Of a stretch of 64,000 nucleotides of DNA, positions 1 to 12,600 are shown one piece after another (positions within the stretch are counted from its first letter, which is position 1; every line of letters starts with the position of its first letter). The notes under the pieces are model-generated. The model was not told the DNA's origin, made no database searches, and saw only the letters and a list, made by a program, of their open reading frames with translations. The DNA is taken from the NCBI RefSeq assembly GCF_905220415.1, contig NC_059564.1:5716501-5780500 (forward strand), given 5' to 3'. Source of the stretch: Colias croceus (Eukaryota > Arthropoda > Insecta > Lepidoptera > Pieridae). The translations under genes and the position numbers were made by a program.

Positions 1-116
1 AGAAAGTGATAGAAAATGCGGGTAGTCTCGAAAAAATGAATAAATATGTGAAAATATCTTTAGCTTCTGTCTTTTATCGTGGGCAAAATCAAGGTGTATT
101 TTCTAAACATTGTTTA

Positions 117-387
117 TATACTAATATTATAAAGCTAAAGAGTTAGTTTATTTGTTCGAACGCGCTAATCTCAGGAACTACTGGTCCGATTTGAAAGATT
201 CTTTCGATGTTAGATAGCCCATTTATCGAGGAAGGCTATATATCATAACGCTAAGACCAGTAGGAGCGGAGTAATGCGGGTAAAACCGCGGGGCATAGGA
301 TAGTTTTCATGCCGAAATTCCCAGAGGAACAAGAACTTTGCGAGTATTTCTTTGAAAATGCGGGCAAAGCCGCGGGCGGAAAGCTAG
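117..387 (+). mobile_element. Non-autonomous Helitron-like element
   Basis: It begins TATACTAATATTATAAAGC, carries the block cgctaatctcaggaactac, and ends with a GC hairpin (gcgggcaaagccgcgggc) followed by CTAG. A TC-like 5' end with a 3' hairpin and CTRR terminus is the Helitron layout; this family is abundant in Lepidoptera (Lep1-like, named from memory). A second, different CTAG-ended element follows at about 400-572. Confidence 0.6.
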
Positions 388-399
388 TAAATAATAATT

Positions 400-572
400 T
401 ATCTACATATATAAAAATGAAACCCGTTTCGCGTTGTCACGGCATCACGTGTGAACAGCTGAACCGATTTCGATAATTATTTTTTTTATTATATTCCTTA
501 AAGTACGAGGATGGTTCTTATGCAGAGAAAACGTAAATATGTAGCACGGGCGAAGCCGGGGCGGACCGCTAG
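400..572 (+). mobile_element. Helitron-like element, second family
   Basis: It begins atctacatatataaaaatg and ends gggcgaagccggggcggac followed by CGCTAG. It has the same 3' architecture as the neighbouring element but a different body (cgcgttgtcacggcatcacg). Together with the previous copy it fills the DNA left of LMAN1 exon 8. Confidence 0.5.
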
Positions 573-619
573 TTAAAAATAAATATTATAAGTTAAAAAT
601 ATATATTAGTTATATTCAC

Positions 620-3600
620 CTGCACTTGCTGACCGGGCGCGGCCATCGGCTGTCCCTGCGCTTGGCTGTACACTGCTGTTAACATTGACAGCGAGTTCAT
701 TTGCTTGCCGATCACCTGGAACATGATGGGCCGGAAGTGATGAGATTGTAAAGTGGTGATGGTTATAAAATTGTATTATTGTGTGTATCGGTTGAATTAA
801 ATAGATGGGTAAGCTTTTTAAACGTTTGTATGACGAGCACATTACCTCTTTTCGTTATAATGGGAAATAAAGAATCGGTGACAACACAAAAATATTATGG
901 ATTTAAAGCGATTTTTTTAACTAAGTATATTTATTTGTATTCCACTTACCTCGTCAACTTTCTTATGCAGGTCTCTAGTGACGTCCTGTATATGAGAGAG
1001 ACTCTGGAAGATCTGCCTCAACTCTCTCTGACCGTCCGACTCGAACCAGTCGTCCATCTCGTCCTTGTCCCGAAGCTGCAATTAAAACCGGGTTTAAATG
1101 GGGTTTATTGCCGTTACAAGTGGAGTTAAAAAAAAACAACAGACTTCAAACTTGCACGTTTGCAACATTTACAAATACAGACAAAAATGCTCATAAAATA
1201 AAAACTACTGGGCCTATCCGAATAAAATTTTTATGGGACCAATTCGACACCATCCCGCATCGAACAAAAAAATAATCACGTAAATCCTCACGGAAACCTC
1301 GGAGTAATCGGTGTACATACATAAAAAAAAACATACCGGCCGAATTGATAACCTCCTCCTTTTTTTTGAAGTCGGTTAAAAATCTCGTAAGAGAGAATAA
1401 TTTTATACATAACGTAGTTTTTTCGGCCTTTAATTGCGGTTATTTTTTCGTTTAAAATGGCTTCTAACGTCGTTAATTTGATGATTTGCTGAGGGTAGTT
1501 ACTAAAGTAAGAAACGGAGAAAATACTGTTATTGAGAAAATAGGAAAAATATTGATAATAACGCAGTAACGACAATAAAGTAGATATTAATTGAAATAAT
1601 TGAAAAAAAGCGTAATGTTACTCTTCCAATTCCAAAAAAAAATCACAAAGAAATGCAATATCTATAAATAAATGTGGGTAGTATGTTAAAACTTTGTAAA
1701 ACTATATTTTAATAATTCTAACTTCGTGATCGCCTTATTAAGTGACCCACCTGCCCTTCTATAAAAATAAATAATTATAATACTAAAAATCGATTTTTAA
1801 AGCCGGTATGTTCCTTCCTCAATATCTATAAACAAATGTGGGTAGTTCACTTAAACTTTGCAAAGAGTAGAATTTAATTAAAAAAAATTATTACCTCTCC
1901 GGGATGTTCCTTCCTATACTCCTCCTTCTGCTGTTCGAGCTTGCGCTGATACTCTTGGTACTCCTGCGACAGCTTCTGTTGGTCGTCGCTGCTTATTTGT
2001 TGACCTCCTGGTGGTATCAATCTATATATTAATGTGGGATGTACACTTTTTGATTACTTTAATCTATACTAATATTATAAAGCTGAAGAGTTTGTTTGTA
2101 TGTATGTTTGAACGCGCTAATCTCAGGAACTGCTGGTCCGATTTGAAAAATTATTTCGGTTTTAGATAGCCCATTTATCGAAAAAGGCTATAGGCTATAT
2201 ATCATTACGCTAAGACCAACAGGAGCGGAGCCACACGGGAGAAACCGTGAAGCGAATTTCCACACTATATGTATGTATGTGTGGAAATTTGAAATAATGA
2301 AGGTAGCTAAAGCATGAAATCTATACTAATAGCCTACAGAAGGTTATTAGTAGGGCGACAATTTTGGTATCTTTGAATCTTTTCAATATTTTTCTGTATT
2401 TTGACGCTTCAGAGAACTTTTAAATGAATAATTATGCATAAGTATGTGTATTACGTAACTATGTACTTATACATATTATTATAACAACATGCGTAAGTGA
2501 TTACTTATGTGCCTATATCACTATGTATGTTTGTATGTATGTATGTGTGTATGTCACTAACCGGTCTGCTGGTCGCTGTGCAGCGAGCTGGTCAGCAAGT
2601 GTATCACGTCGTGGTCGTCAGCCAGACCGCCGGTCGCGGCTGACAGACCGAAGTATCCCCCTCGGGGCAACACCACGTTCTCGTATGTTTGTATGTATGT
2701 GTGTATGTCACTAACCGGTCTGCTGGTCGCTGTGCAGCGAGCTGGTCAGCAAGTGTATCACGTCGTGGTCGTCAGCCAGACCGCCGGTCGCGGCTGACAG
2801 ACCGAAGTATCCCCCTCGGGGCAACACCACGTTCTCGTATGTTTGTATGTATGTGTGTATGTCACTAACCGGTCTGCTGGTCGCTGTGCAGCGAGCTGGT
2901 CAGCAAGTGTATCACGTCGTGGTCGTCAGCCAGACCGCCGGTCGCGGCTGACAGACCGAAGTATCCCACTCGGGGCAACACCACGTTCTCGTATGTTTGT
3001 ATGTATGTGTGTATGTCACTAACCGGTCTGCTGGTCGCTGTGCAGCGAGCTGGTCAGCAAGTGTATCACGTCGTGGTCGTCAGCCAGACCGCCGGTCGCG
3101 GCTGACAGACCGAAGTATCCCCCTCGGGGCAACACCACGTTCTCGTATGTTTGTATGTATGTGTGTATGTCACTAACCGGTCTGCTGGTCGCTGTGCAGC
3201 GAGCTGGTCAGCAAGTGTATCACGTCGTGGTCGTCAGCCAGACCGCCGGTCGCGGCTGACAGACCGAAGTATCCCCCTCGGGGCAACACCACGTTCTCGT
3301 ATGTTTGTATGTATGTGTGTATGTCACTAACCGGTCTGCTGGTCGCTGTGCAGCGAGCTGGTCAGCAAGTGTATCACGTCGTGGTCGTCAGCCAGACCGC
3401 CGGTCGCGGCTGACAGACCGAAGTATCCCCCTCGGGGCAACACCACGTTCTCGTATGTTTGTATGTATGTGTGTATGTCACTAACCGGTCTGCTGGTCGC
3501 TGTGCAGCGAGCTGGTCAGCAAGTGTATCACGTCGTGGTCGTCAGCCAGACCGCCGGTCGCGGCTGACAGACCGAAGTATCCCCCTCGGGGCAACACCAC

Positions 3601-6600
3601 GTTCTCGTATGTTTGTATGTATGTGTGTATGTCACTAACCGGTCTGCTGGTCGCTGTGCAGCGAGCTGGTCAGCAAGTGTATCACGTCGTGGTCGTCAGC
3701 CAGACCGCCGGTCGCGGCTGACAGACCGAAGTATCCCCCTCGGGGCAACACCACGTTCTCGTATGGTTGTATGTATGTGTGTATGTCACTAACCGGTCTG
3801 CTGGTCGCTGTGCAGCGAGCTGGTCAGCAAGTGTATCACGTCGTGGTCGTCAGCCAGACCGCCGGTCGCGGCTGACAGACCGAAGTATCCCCCTCGGGGC
3901 AACACCACGTTCTCGTATGTTTGTATGTATGTGTGTATGTCACTAACCGGTCTGCTGGTCGCTGTGCAGCGAGCTGGTCAGCAAGTGTATCACGTCGTGG
4001 TCGTCAGCCAGACCGCCGGTCGCGGCTGACAGACCGAAGTATCCCCCTCGGGGCAACACCACGTTCTCGGCGCGGAAACATAGCTCGTAGTCCGCTTCGT
4101 TGTTTGTCAGACCTGCGGTTTATTATAAATATTAGAAGTTTGGAGAAACTTGAAAATTGAAGATTATTGATACAATGTTTCATTGTTTTTGTTCGTACAT
4201 ATGGATAATTTATATAAATACTAGCTTTCCACCCGCGGCATCGCCCGCGCAATAAAAGAAGTTCCCGTTCCCGTGGGATTTCCGGTATTGCGTCATTTTC
4301 CCGGGATAAAAAGTAGCCTATGTCCTATCTCGGGGATCAAAATATCTCCATACCAAACTTCATGAAAATTGGTTCAGTAGTTTAGGCGTGATTGAGTAAC
4401 AGACAGACAGAGTTACTTTCGCATTTATATTATTAGTATGGATTTAAGTAAACTTTTGATTCCCATAATTATATCATATTATAGATTCAAGAATATATTT
4501 ACAACATTCAAAGTTCATTATCATTAAATCACTTTGTTGTCAATAAATGTTTCATTCATTCATTCATTCATTCATCATATTTATGTGTAGAACAAATGAA
4601 ACATTTCACGTCACTACACGTCATGACATAACTCACCATTATGGAAGTACACGGTGAGCGTGTTCTGATAGTACTCTATCCTGGCGCGAGTTGGGAACGG
4701 CTTGTTACGGAAGTCTCGTAGACACCCTGATAGAAGTTGTGTTGAGCCGTCACTGAAAGTAAGAGGAAGTTTATGAATATTTTATATGGATAATACATAT
4801 TATAAAGAAACTGTATATCTTTTCAAAGATAATAAAGTTTTTAAAAAATCTTATTGTCTAGCTAGAAGGTAAACAGGAAGATAATAAGTAACTATTTCAA
4901 ATTGATAGTACATGTTTACGAAAAGGACCTGTATAAAGAAAAATCTATGATATTTTATTTTTTAATTTGCAAGTGACTGGTTAATCGATACTAATATTAT
5001 AAATGCGAAAGTAACTCTGTCTGTCTGTCTGTTACTCAATCACGCCTTAACTACTGAACCAATTTGCATGAAATTTGATATAGAGATACATATTTTGATA
5101 CCCGAGAAAGGACATAGGATAGGTTTTATCCCGGAAATCCCACGGGAACGGGAACTTTGCGGGTTTTTCTTTGACTGCGCGGCGATGCCGCGGGTGGAAA
5201 GCTAGTACATAGATATTTGTATAAGACAGCACATGTTTATCTTATTACAAAGTTTATTATAAAGTTCATCTATTACTGTGTTTATAAACCACCCACAAAA
5301 AGTGTCTCCCTCACCTCTTATGGTCAAAGTTCTTCGTGCCATCATTGATCATGGCCATGATGTAGGGGTTGTTGTGCTTGTTGTCATTGTCGAACGAGTC
5401 GAATATGACGCCCAGACCGTTCCAGCGGTCTGACGAACCGAACACGTCTCCCGTGTAGTCGCCACGCTGGCTTGTGTACCAGAACGCCTGGGAGACAAGT
5501 TATATGGTAAGTTAATAATTTAGTGGTAAAGAATGAAATTGATCGATGGTGAAGTGAAGAGGTTTCTTTTACAACATATTTATAAAATAGAGAGTAATGT
5601 CAACATAAAATACCAAAGTGATAATATTAAATTAGCACAATCTCTTTACTGTTCGGTTTTTGTTTAAGGTCAATTTAGCATCTATCTGTATATTAAGACT
5701 TTCTTTTTTTACTGTTTTATATAACAACTTTAGTTCTAAGCACGTTTTATCACAATTGTATCAAAAGTTCCGTACAGATTGGAAAAGTAGGAATCTGACA
5801 TAACCCAGAGTCTTTTACATCGTCCAAAATTTTTAAATCATTAAATTATTGTGGCAATATATTAACACTTTTTCTTTATTTCAAAAGCTACTTACCAAAC
5901 CGTCAGCCCCTATCCTGCCTCTACCCGTGATCTTGAACATCACGTCCACTTCCCACCAGTCGAAGTTGATCGGCTGCTTCGTCCATATCGCACCCTTCTG
6001 GCTGCGCAGTGACGGTGCGAGTCGGACGCTTTCGCCGGACGCTATTGCGTCTGTAATGTAACACATAAGTTAGTAATTATGGACCTTTTTGTATGAACAA
6101 TAGGGAAGCATGGCACGTTCTCGTTGCTTCGTTCAGCAGGTAAGCGAAGATGTAGTCTGTAAACACGCCACATAACATGTGAGTATCAGACCTAAAAGAC
6201 CTTTTACATAGTTGCTTGCAAAACAGTTTTTAGTTGTTACATGTTGACAAACGTTTGAATTTTTATCTTAGTAGAATTAAATGCTATTAAGTTAAAAAAT
6301 AAAATATCCAAAGTACATATTGAAAATTATTATTAGAGGATTGCATATTTTTGGAGGATTCTGTAGACAAATTGCCTTTTGAATCAGTGGCATCTGACTG
6401 TTTATTCATTCGTTTAAATTTTTCAATAATCACAGAGGAAACGATAAATTTATTTCAAAAAAAAGGAAGTACAATTCATTTCATTTAAATTATCATTTTA
6501 ATATAATTAAATTGTCTTTAGTTTGTTGAGTGTCTCGTCTTGTTTGTTCAGCTGTTTGCATATTGAATGAATACAAAAATGTTGTATTGAAAATTAGTAT

Positions 6601-9600
6601 ACCTACATTTTAGCGTCTTTAATAATAATTGGCACATTATTAAAACACCTGAGTAATTATTTGATGTTTTTTTCACAAATTTAGTATGGTCATGCATTTT
6701 CCTGACACAAGTTCAAAAGGTTGCAAAATGAGATTTATTGTCGTCCCAATGTACCATTCACTTGACCGAAGTTTGAAAACTTTTGGAATTATTGTGAATT
6801 GATTGTCTTGACTGACTGGAGTACTATTTCTTATCAAAACTTATTTAATCATCCGCACATAATTTTTCTTCAAATAAAACTTGACCCTAATAAATAAATG
6901 TCACCGGCAGACGCAAAACCGCATCAGAGCCGGATCAGCCAACACTAGCTGACAGATAAACAAACATAATAATATCGATAAAGTATCTCCCAATTCAGTG
7001 GCTATACACTTTTCCATGATAATAATCTACACGGCAATAGTATATGATAAGATTAAATACAATTTTTGAACACATGAAATATAATTAAATAAAAAATGTT
7101 ATTACACTGTATTAAATGGTTGTGTTTAAGGTAGATAACCAATATTTAATTAAGAAATTGCTCATTGAATGATACTTGCCGCTCGCCCCGGCTCTGCCTG
7201 GGTTAACCCGGATTTAAATAAAAAAATATAGTCTATGCCACGAATTGTGTTTAATTTCGAATAGCTATAAATTTTTGAAATACCAGACCCTGAAGAGTCC
7301 GCAATTATTATAAAAAACTATTCAATATACCTATTTAATAAGTTTCTATGTTTGTTTGTCTGTTACGAGTTCACGTGAAATGTGCTGAACCGATTTTTAT
7401 GATATTTACACAGATCTAGGGTAAGGGGGTTGGATTAGGAATACACATAGGAATAGGACAGTTTTTATCCAAAAAATCCCACGGAAACGGGATCTATGCG
7501 AGTTTTCCTTTGACTACGCGGGCGAAAGCTAGGTAGTATCTTTATAATAGTAGTAGTAGGTATTACTATGGTAATACCTACTTACATTTTTAAATTAAGT
7601 TATTTTATTGGAGACTAGGCAACGCTTACTTTGTATTTAACACGTTCAAGACGGGGCCCGATTTTGGCTACTTATCGTTGTGCCGGCATAGGGCTTACAA
7701 GACCTGTTGGTTAACTTCATTTACGGCCGGCATCAGGTGGAAAGGACCTGTTACACCTTTTGACATTAAAATCAAATGTGTCATCCAGTTGAAGACTTTT
7801 TTGAATATTCTTTCTTGAAATGTATTGTTATTGAATCACTGCATAACAACATTAGACCCGTTTTTGAAAAAAATATCATTAAAGGAGGTTAAATTTGTAG
7901 TAAAATTATAGGATCTTATACACCTGATCCCGGCACTAGTGAATATGATTGCTAGTGATGTCAAATGAAACGACTATATAATTAAAAAAAATCAATTTAT
8001 TTTTACCTCAAAAACAGTATGCGCTTCATTATAACAGTTATGACAATACGAGGGTGAATCAAAAAGTTCTTGGAATCACTATAAAAATGTAAAATCTATT
8101 TTCCAAAATTTGTTTTTCTCTTTAAAAAAAATGTTTTTTCTATCTATCAAAAATCTCAACCACGGCATCCATTGCCGCGTCATAATCGTAAAATTTTGTT
8201 AGATATATAATAATAGATATCAATAGAATATCGCAACGTCTAATTACTATGCACATCACTAATTAACTGACCTGTCACCAAGGGCCGGCTATCGGGTTAT
8301 CAGGCATCGGGTCTTTTAGATCCGATATCCGTCCTGCAAGGACAAAATTTCTTTGCAGGCCGTATCAGGTCTTTAAGATCCGATACAATATTTTTCCTTT
8401 TATGGGTACTATTTAGTGGCAGAATACCAGTCAATATATCTGTCACACTCTCACTACAAAAAATCCTAAAGTAAACTACCCCGGCCCATGCGATAGCAAT
8501 AGAAATTTCTCTCCGGCCCGCGCGAATAGTTCACTTCAGGTGTTTTCGACCCGATGCCGTACTGAACGTGTTAACAGATAATATTATACAGTAATATAAC
8601 TTTATAGCCCCGTTAGCATTTGTACGAGCGTATTTTTTGCAACGTTCGCCATACATCGACCTCAAACTTTTTGCTTGCCTGTCTTGAACGTGTGTTTCTA
8701 CACTCAAACTCAATTTGATTTCACTTGGAAGTGCTTTTCAATCGTCATCATTCATAGTACGCCTCCTTGGTACAGTGGTTGACGCGTGATCATAGCACCG
8801 TTCCTGCAGGGTTCGATTCCCGGTGGAGACGAAGAAAAAAAATGTCTCGGTCGGGTAGGACACAGAAGGCTGATCTGATCACCTACTTGTCCCTAAAGAA
8901 AATCGATCAGTGAAACAGGACACGGGACTTCACTTTTTACCACCGGTTCAGGAATCAGAACGAATATTGTAAAGCTTGTTTCTTTGTTTTTATAGTATGT
9001 AATTAAATTTGGCAAATCTTCAAAGAATAATAATATTTTAGCGTTATATGCAAGTTATATATATGTATCATTGATTATGTTTCAATTTAATCTATGTATT
9101 ATATTAAAGTATTGGCTTTGCCCCGCAGTTTTACCCGCATTGCTCCGCGTTATACGCTTCGTGACTTACGCGTCTTGATCTTGATGAATTGATGATAAGA
9201 ATTGTTTAAGGTATTTTTATTCTTTGTACCTATGTCGCAAAGTTAGAAGATCTGAATTCTCAAATTAAAAAAATGTTGAGTACTAAATACTGTGCTTAAA
9301 AATCATACGCACTATTTGAACGACCTAAAAGTGCAAACCACATAAATAATCGCCGCATTACATAAAAAATACACATAAATCGGCTATCAATATGTAGGTC
9401 AAGATATTCAAAGGTATATTTATTGGTCTAAACTTTATCTTGTAGAGGTCACTCTATCAGAGCGGTGCATCGATGCATGCCGCGTATTTACTCACGATAC
9501 CACGAACATAAATATTATGTTACGATTCATGACCCGGCGGTGTAATTAAAGGAGATGAGATATCATGTTATCTTTGCAAGAAAAGTTATATAAACATAGC

Positions 9601-12600
9601 ATACATGAATTCTTAATTAATATTTTACCCGATTACTAAAGAAAGAGGTAATTTTCGATTGTATACGTATTTGTGTAATTTGGCACACCCTACAGTCCAA
9701 ACCGCTGCACGGATTTTAATTTATGAGGTGTCATGTCGTTGTAATCATCAGGATTGTTTTTTTTTTAATTGAAAAGGATTTCGTATATGTATATACTATA
9801 ATATATCCTAGACCTTAACCTTCAAACTAGGATTAAAACTTTACATAATATTATAATGTTCGAGGAAGACAACAACTTATTATGACCTTAATATAAACAC
9901 AAACATTTATTTATTCAATTAGACTTCTTTTAGAAGCAAGTTTGAATCGTCATTACAAATTTTTAACATTTATGTACCACCAAATCGGAAAGCAGTATCT
10001 ATGGAGAAGAAGGAGAAGAAGAAGAACCGACAAGAAACTTCATAGTTGCTCTTTTAAATCATGTCAGTATTACAACATATTATAATATAAAATGGCAACA
10101 TAATATATATTTTAGCATTTAGTATCAACTAATAATAATTAGGCTATCAGTTGGCAGACTGAGCGAAAAAAAATTTATTTAAATGAGAAATGAGCCATGT
10201 TGCTGTTTAGAATAAAATAATTTTTAATTTTTAAACTCATATTATAGATTCGTTTTAAATGCTTTTATTTAATTAACAAAAAAACAAACTTGAATATTGA
10301 CGCGTGCCTAAAAACAACATTAATAATATTATACAATAAAATTATTTTATCAATAAGTATTTAAAAACACAACTTTGCAAAATTTTCCACAGCGCATGCA
10401 TCTTGGCTGCTAAATTTTAAATGTTACCAGAAATTCATTAAAAAATGTCATAATTTAAATATTTATAATGTTTATTTTCTTTATTCTAATACAAATTATA
10501 GTTTTAAATTTACATAAGTGCCATATGTATCTAATTTCAATACAGGTCTTATTTTTTATGTCTCTATATGTGATACGGATTATTGCATAAGAATTATATT
10601 ATTCCTGCCTTATAAAAAACTCGGCTGGTAATTTTTAAACAGTATCGAAGTATTTTGAGGAATTCACCTAACATTAAATAGTTATATAAGTTACTAGCAA
10701 ACCGGGCGAACTCCGTTTCGCCACCAGAGACACAATTTCTTTGCTATAAACCTCACGGAGCCCGAGATATTTCCAACGAATGCAAAACCGTGGAAATCGG
10801 TTCGTGCATTCTGGAGTTATAGCGTCAGGAAGGAAAACCCAACTTATTTTTATATAGTAGATAACTATTGACCATTTATCTAGGAAGAGATCTAATTGCC
10901 AACTCATTCTATGCACCCCTTTTTGCAAAAATGACAAAAAAAAAACCGGCCAAGTGCGAGTCGGGCTCGCGCACAAAGGGTTCCGTAGCAGCAAATATAA
11001 TAAACTTAGTAGTATATTTTTTTATCTATCTTATAAGGTTCAGCCATCGTTTTCAGTGTAAGCACAATAACTTAACCAAAATTACAGTTAAATCAACCTA
11101 TCTCAAAAACTATAAGAGATACTTTGATCAAACCAAAAATCGTTGAAAGAGTTAATTAGCATGCATCACCTCTATTTTTTTTAGAATTTTATACCCCGTA
11201 GTTATAAAAATAGAGGGGGGGGGACATACTTTTTACGACTTTGAGAGCTGATATCTCAAAAACCGTTCACTTTAAGAAAAATGTTTTTTAGAAAACTTTA
11301 TATCATTTTAAAAGACCTTTCCATTGATACCCCACACGGGTATGTACATCGAAAAAAAAAATTTCATCCCTCAGTTACATGTATGGGGGGCCCCACCCCC
11401 AATTCTTTTTTTTACTATTTAGTGTCATATTTTTGTAGCGGTTCATACAACACATATTCCCATCAAATTTCATCACTGTAGTACTTATAGTTTCCGAGTA
11501 AATCGGCTGTGACAGACGGACAGACGGACATGACGAAACTATAAGGGTTCCGTTTTTGCCATTTTGGCTACGGAACCCTAATGATGATTCAGTGTTCCTA
11601 GATAAAATTAAGTAAATCTTAAATACATCCAATTTCCTTCCTCTATATCGAAAAGAGACAAAAATCGCAAACTGATGCATAACGCAACTCAACGGTTGCG
11701 AATCAAAATGATTTGATAAGGAACTAATTTGCTTCAATCAAAAATCAACCTTACGAAAAGAGAGTAGTGTATAAATTAATCTAAAACATAACACAGAGGT
11801 TATTAAAAGTTGATGAAAACATTCATTTTATTACTTTTAAATGTGTAACTATCACCTTAATGCGACTTGTGAATATGTTGTACATTGAATTTAAAATTTC
11901 AGTTTGTATTTCTATATCTATATTAGTAAGATAGATCAAGAGTATGTTTGAATGCACTAATGTCTGGAATAATTGTGCTGATTTCGATAATTCTTTCACC
12001 ATTGAATATGTATGTGATTCCTGAGTGCTAAAGCCAATGTTTTAAATATTTGTCTGTATGTCTGCTTACTTCTGGGCATCTCGGAAATCGACATTCATTT
12101 AATAATTAACAAGTAACGAATTTTATAAGGAAAACTTGGCTTAAAATTGGCGAACAAAAAAAAATGTTTTTTAATGTAACCAATATCTAGTTTTTTAAAT
12201 ACCATGTAAAGAATAAATTATTTTAATTACTTTTGTCATGGTTCACTTCTAGTTAATATTGTTTTTATTATATTGAATAGTTATTGTGAAAATTGTCTTA
12301 TTAATAAAAGTATATTTGTATCTTGGTCCGGTTTTGTTCAGTTGCTATAATATAACTAGCTGTGCTCCGCTGTTTCACCAGCAGTGCTCCGCTCCTGTTG
12401 GTCTTAGCGAGATGATATACCCTATAGCCATTCGCGATAAATTGGCTATCCAACACAAAAATAATTTTTCAAATCAGACCAGTAGTTCCCGAGATTAGCG
12501 CATTCGAACAAACAAAAAATAGATTAAATTTTGCAATAACTCAGTAGCTACTACCGTGAAAGAGGTAAAAATCATATTTTTTTACTTTTTTAGCATAACT

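Noticed and set aside
2523..4160. Plus-strand open frames across the 154-bp units, or a CRISPR-like array
   Set aside because: The units are reverse-strand LMAN1 exon 5 copies in direct tandem without spacers; the plus-strand frames are shadows.
8757..8835. tRNA gene
   Set aside because: A and B boxes are present, but the sequence runs on into a SINE body and no acceptor stem can be made out.
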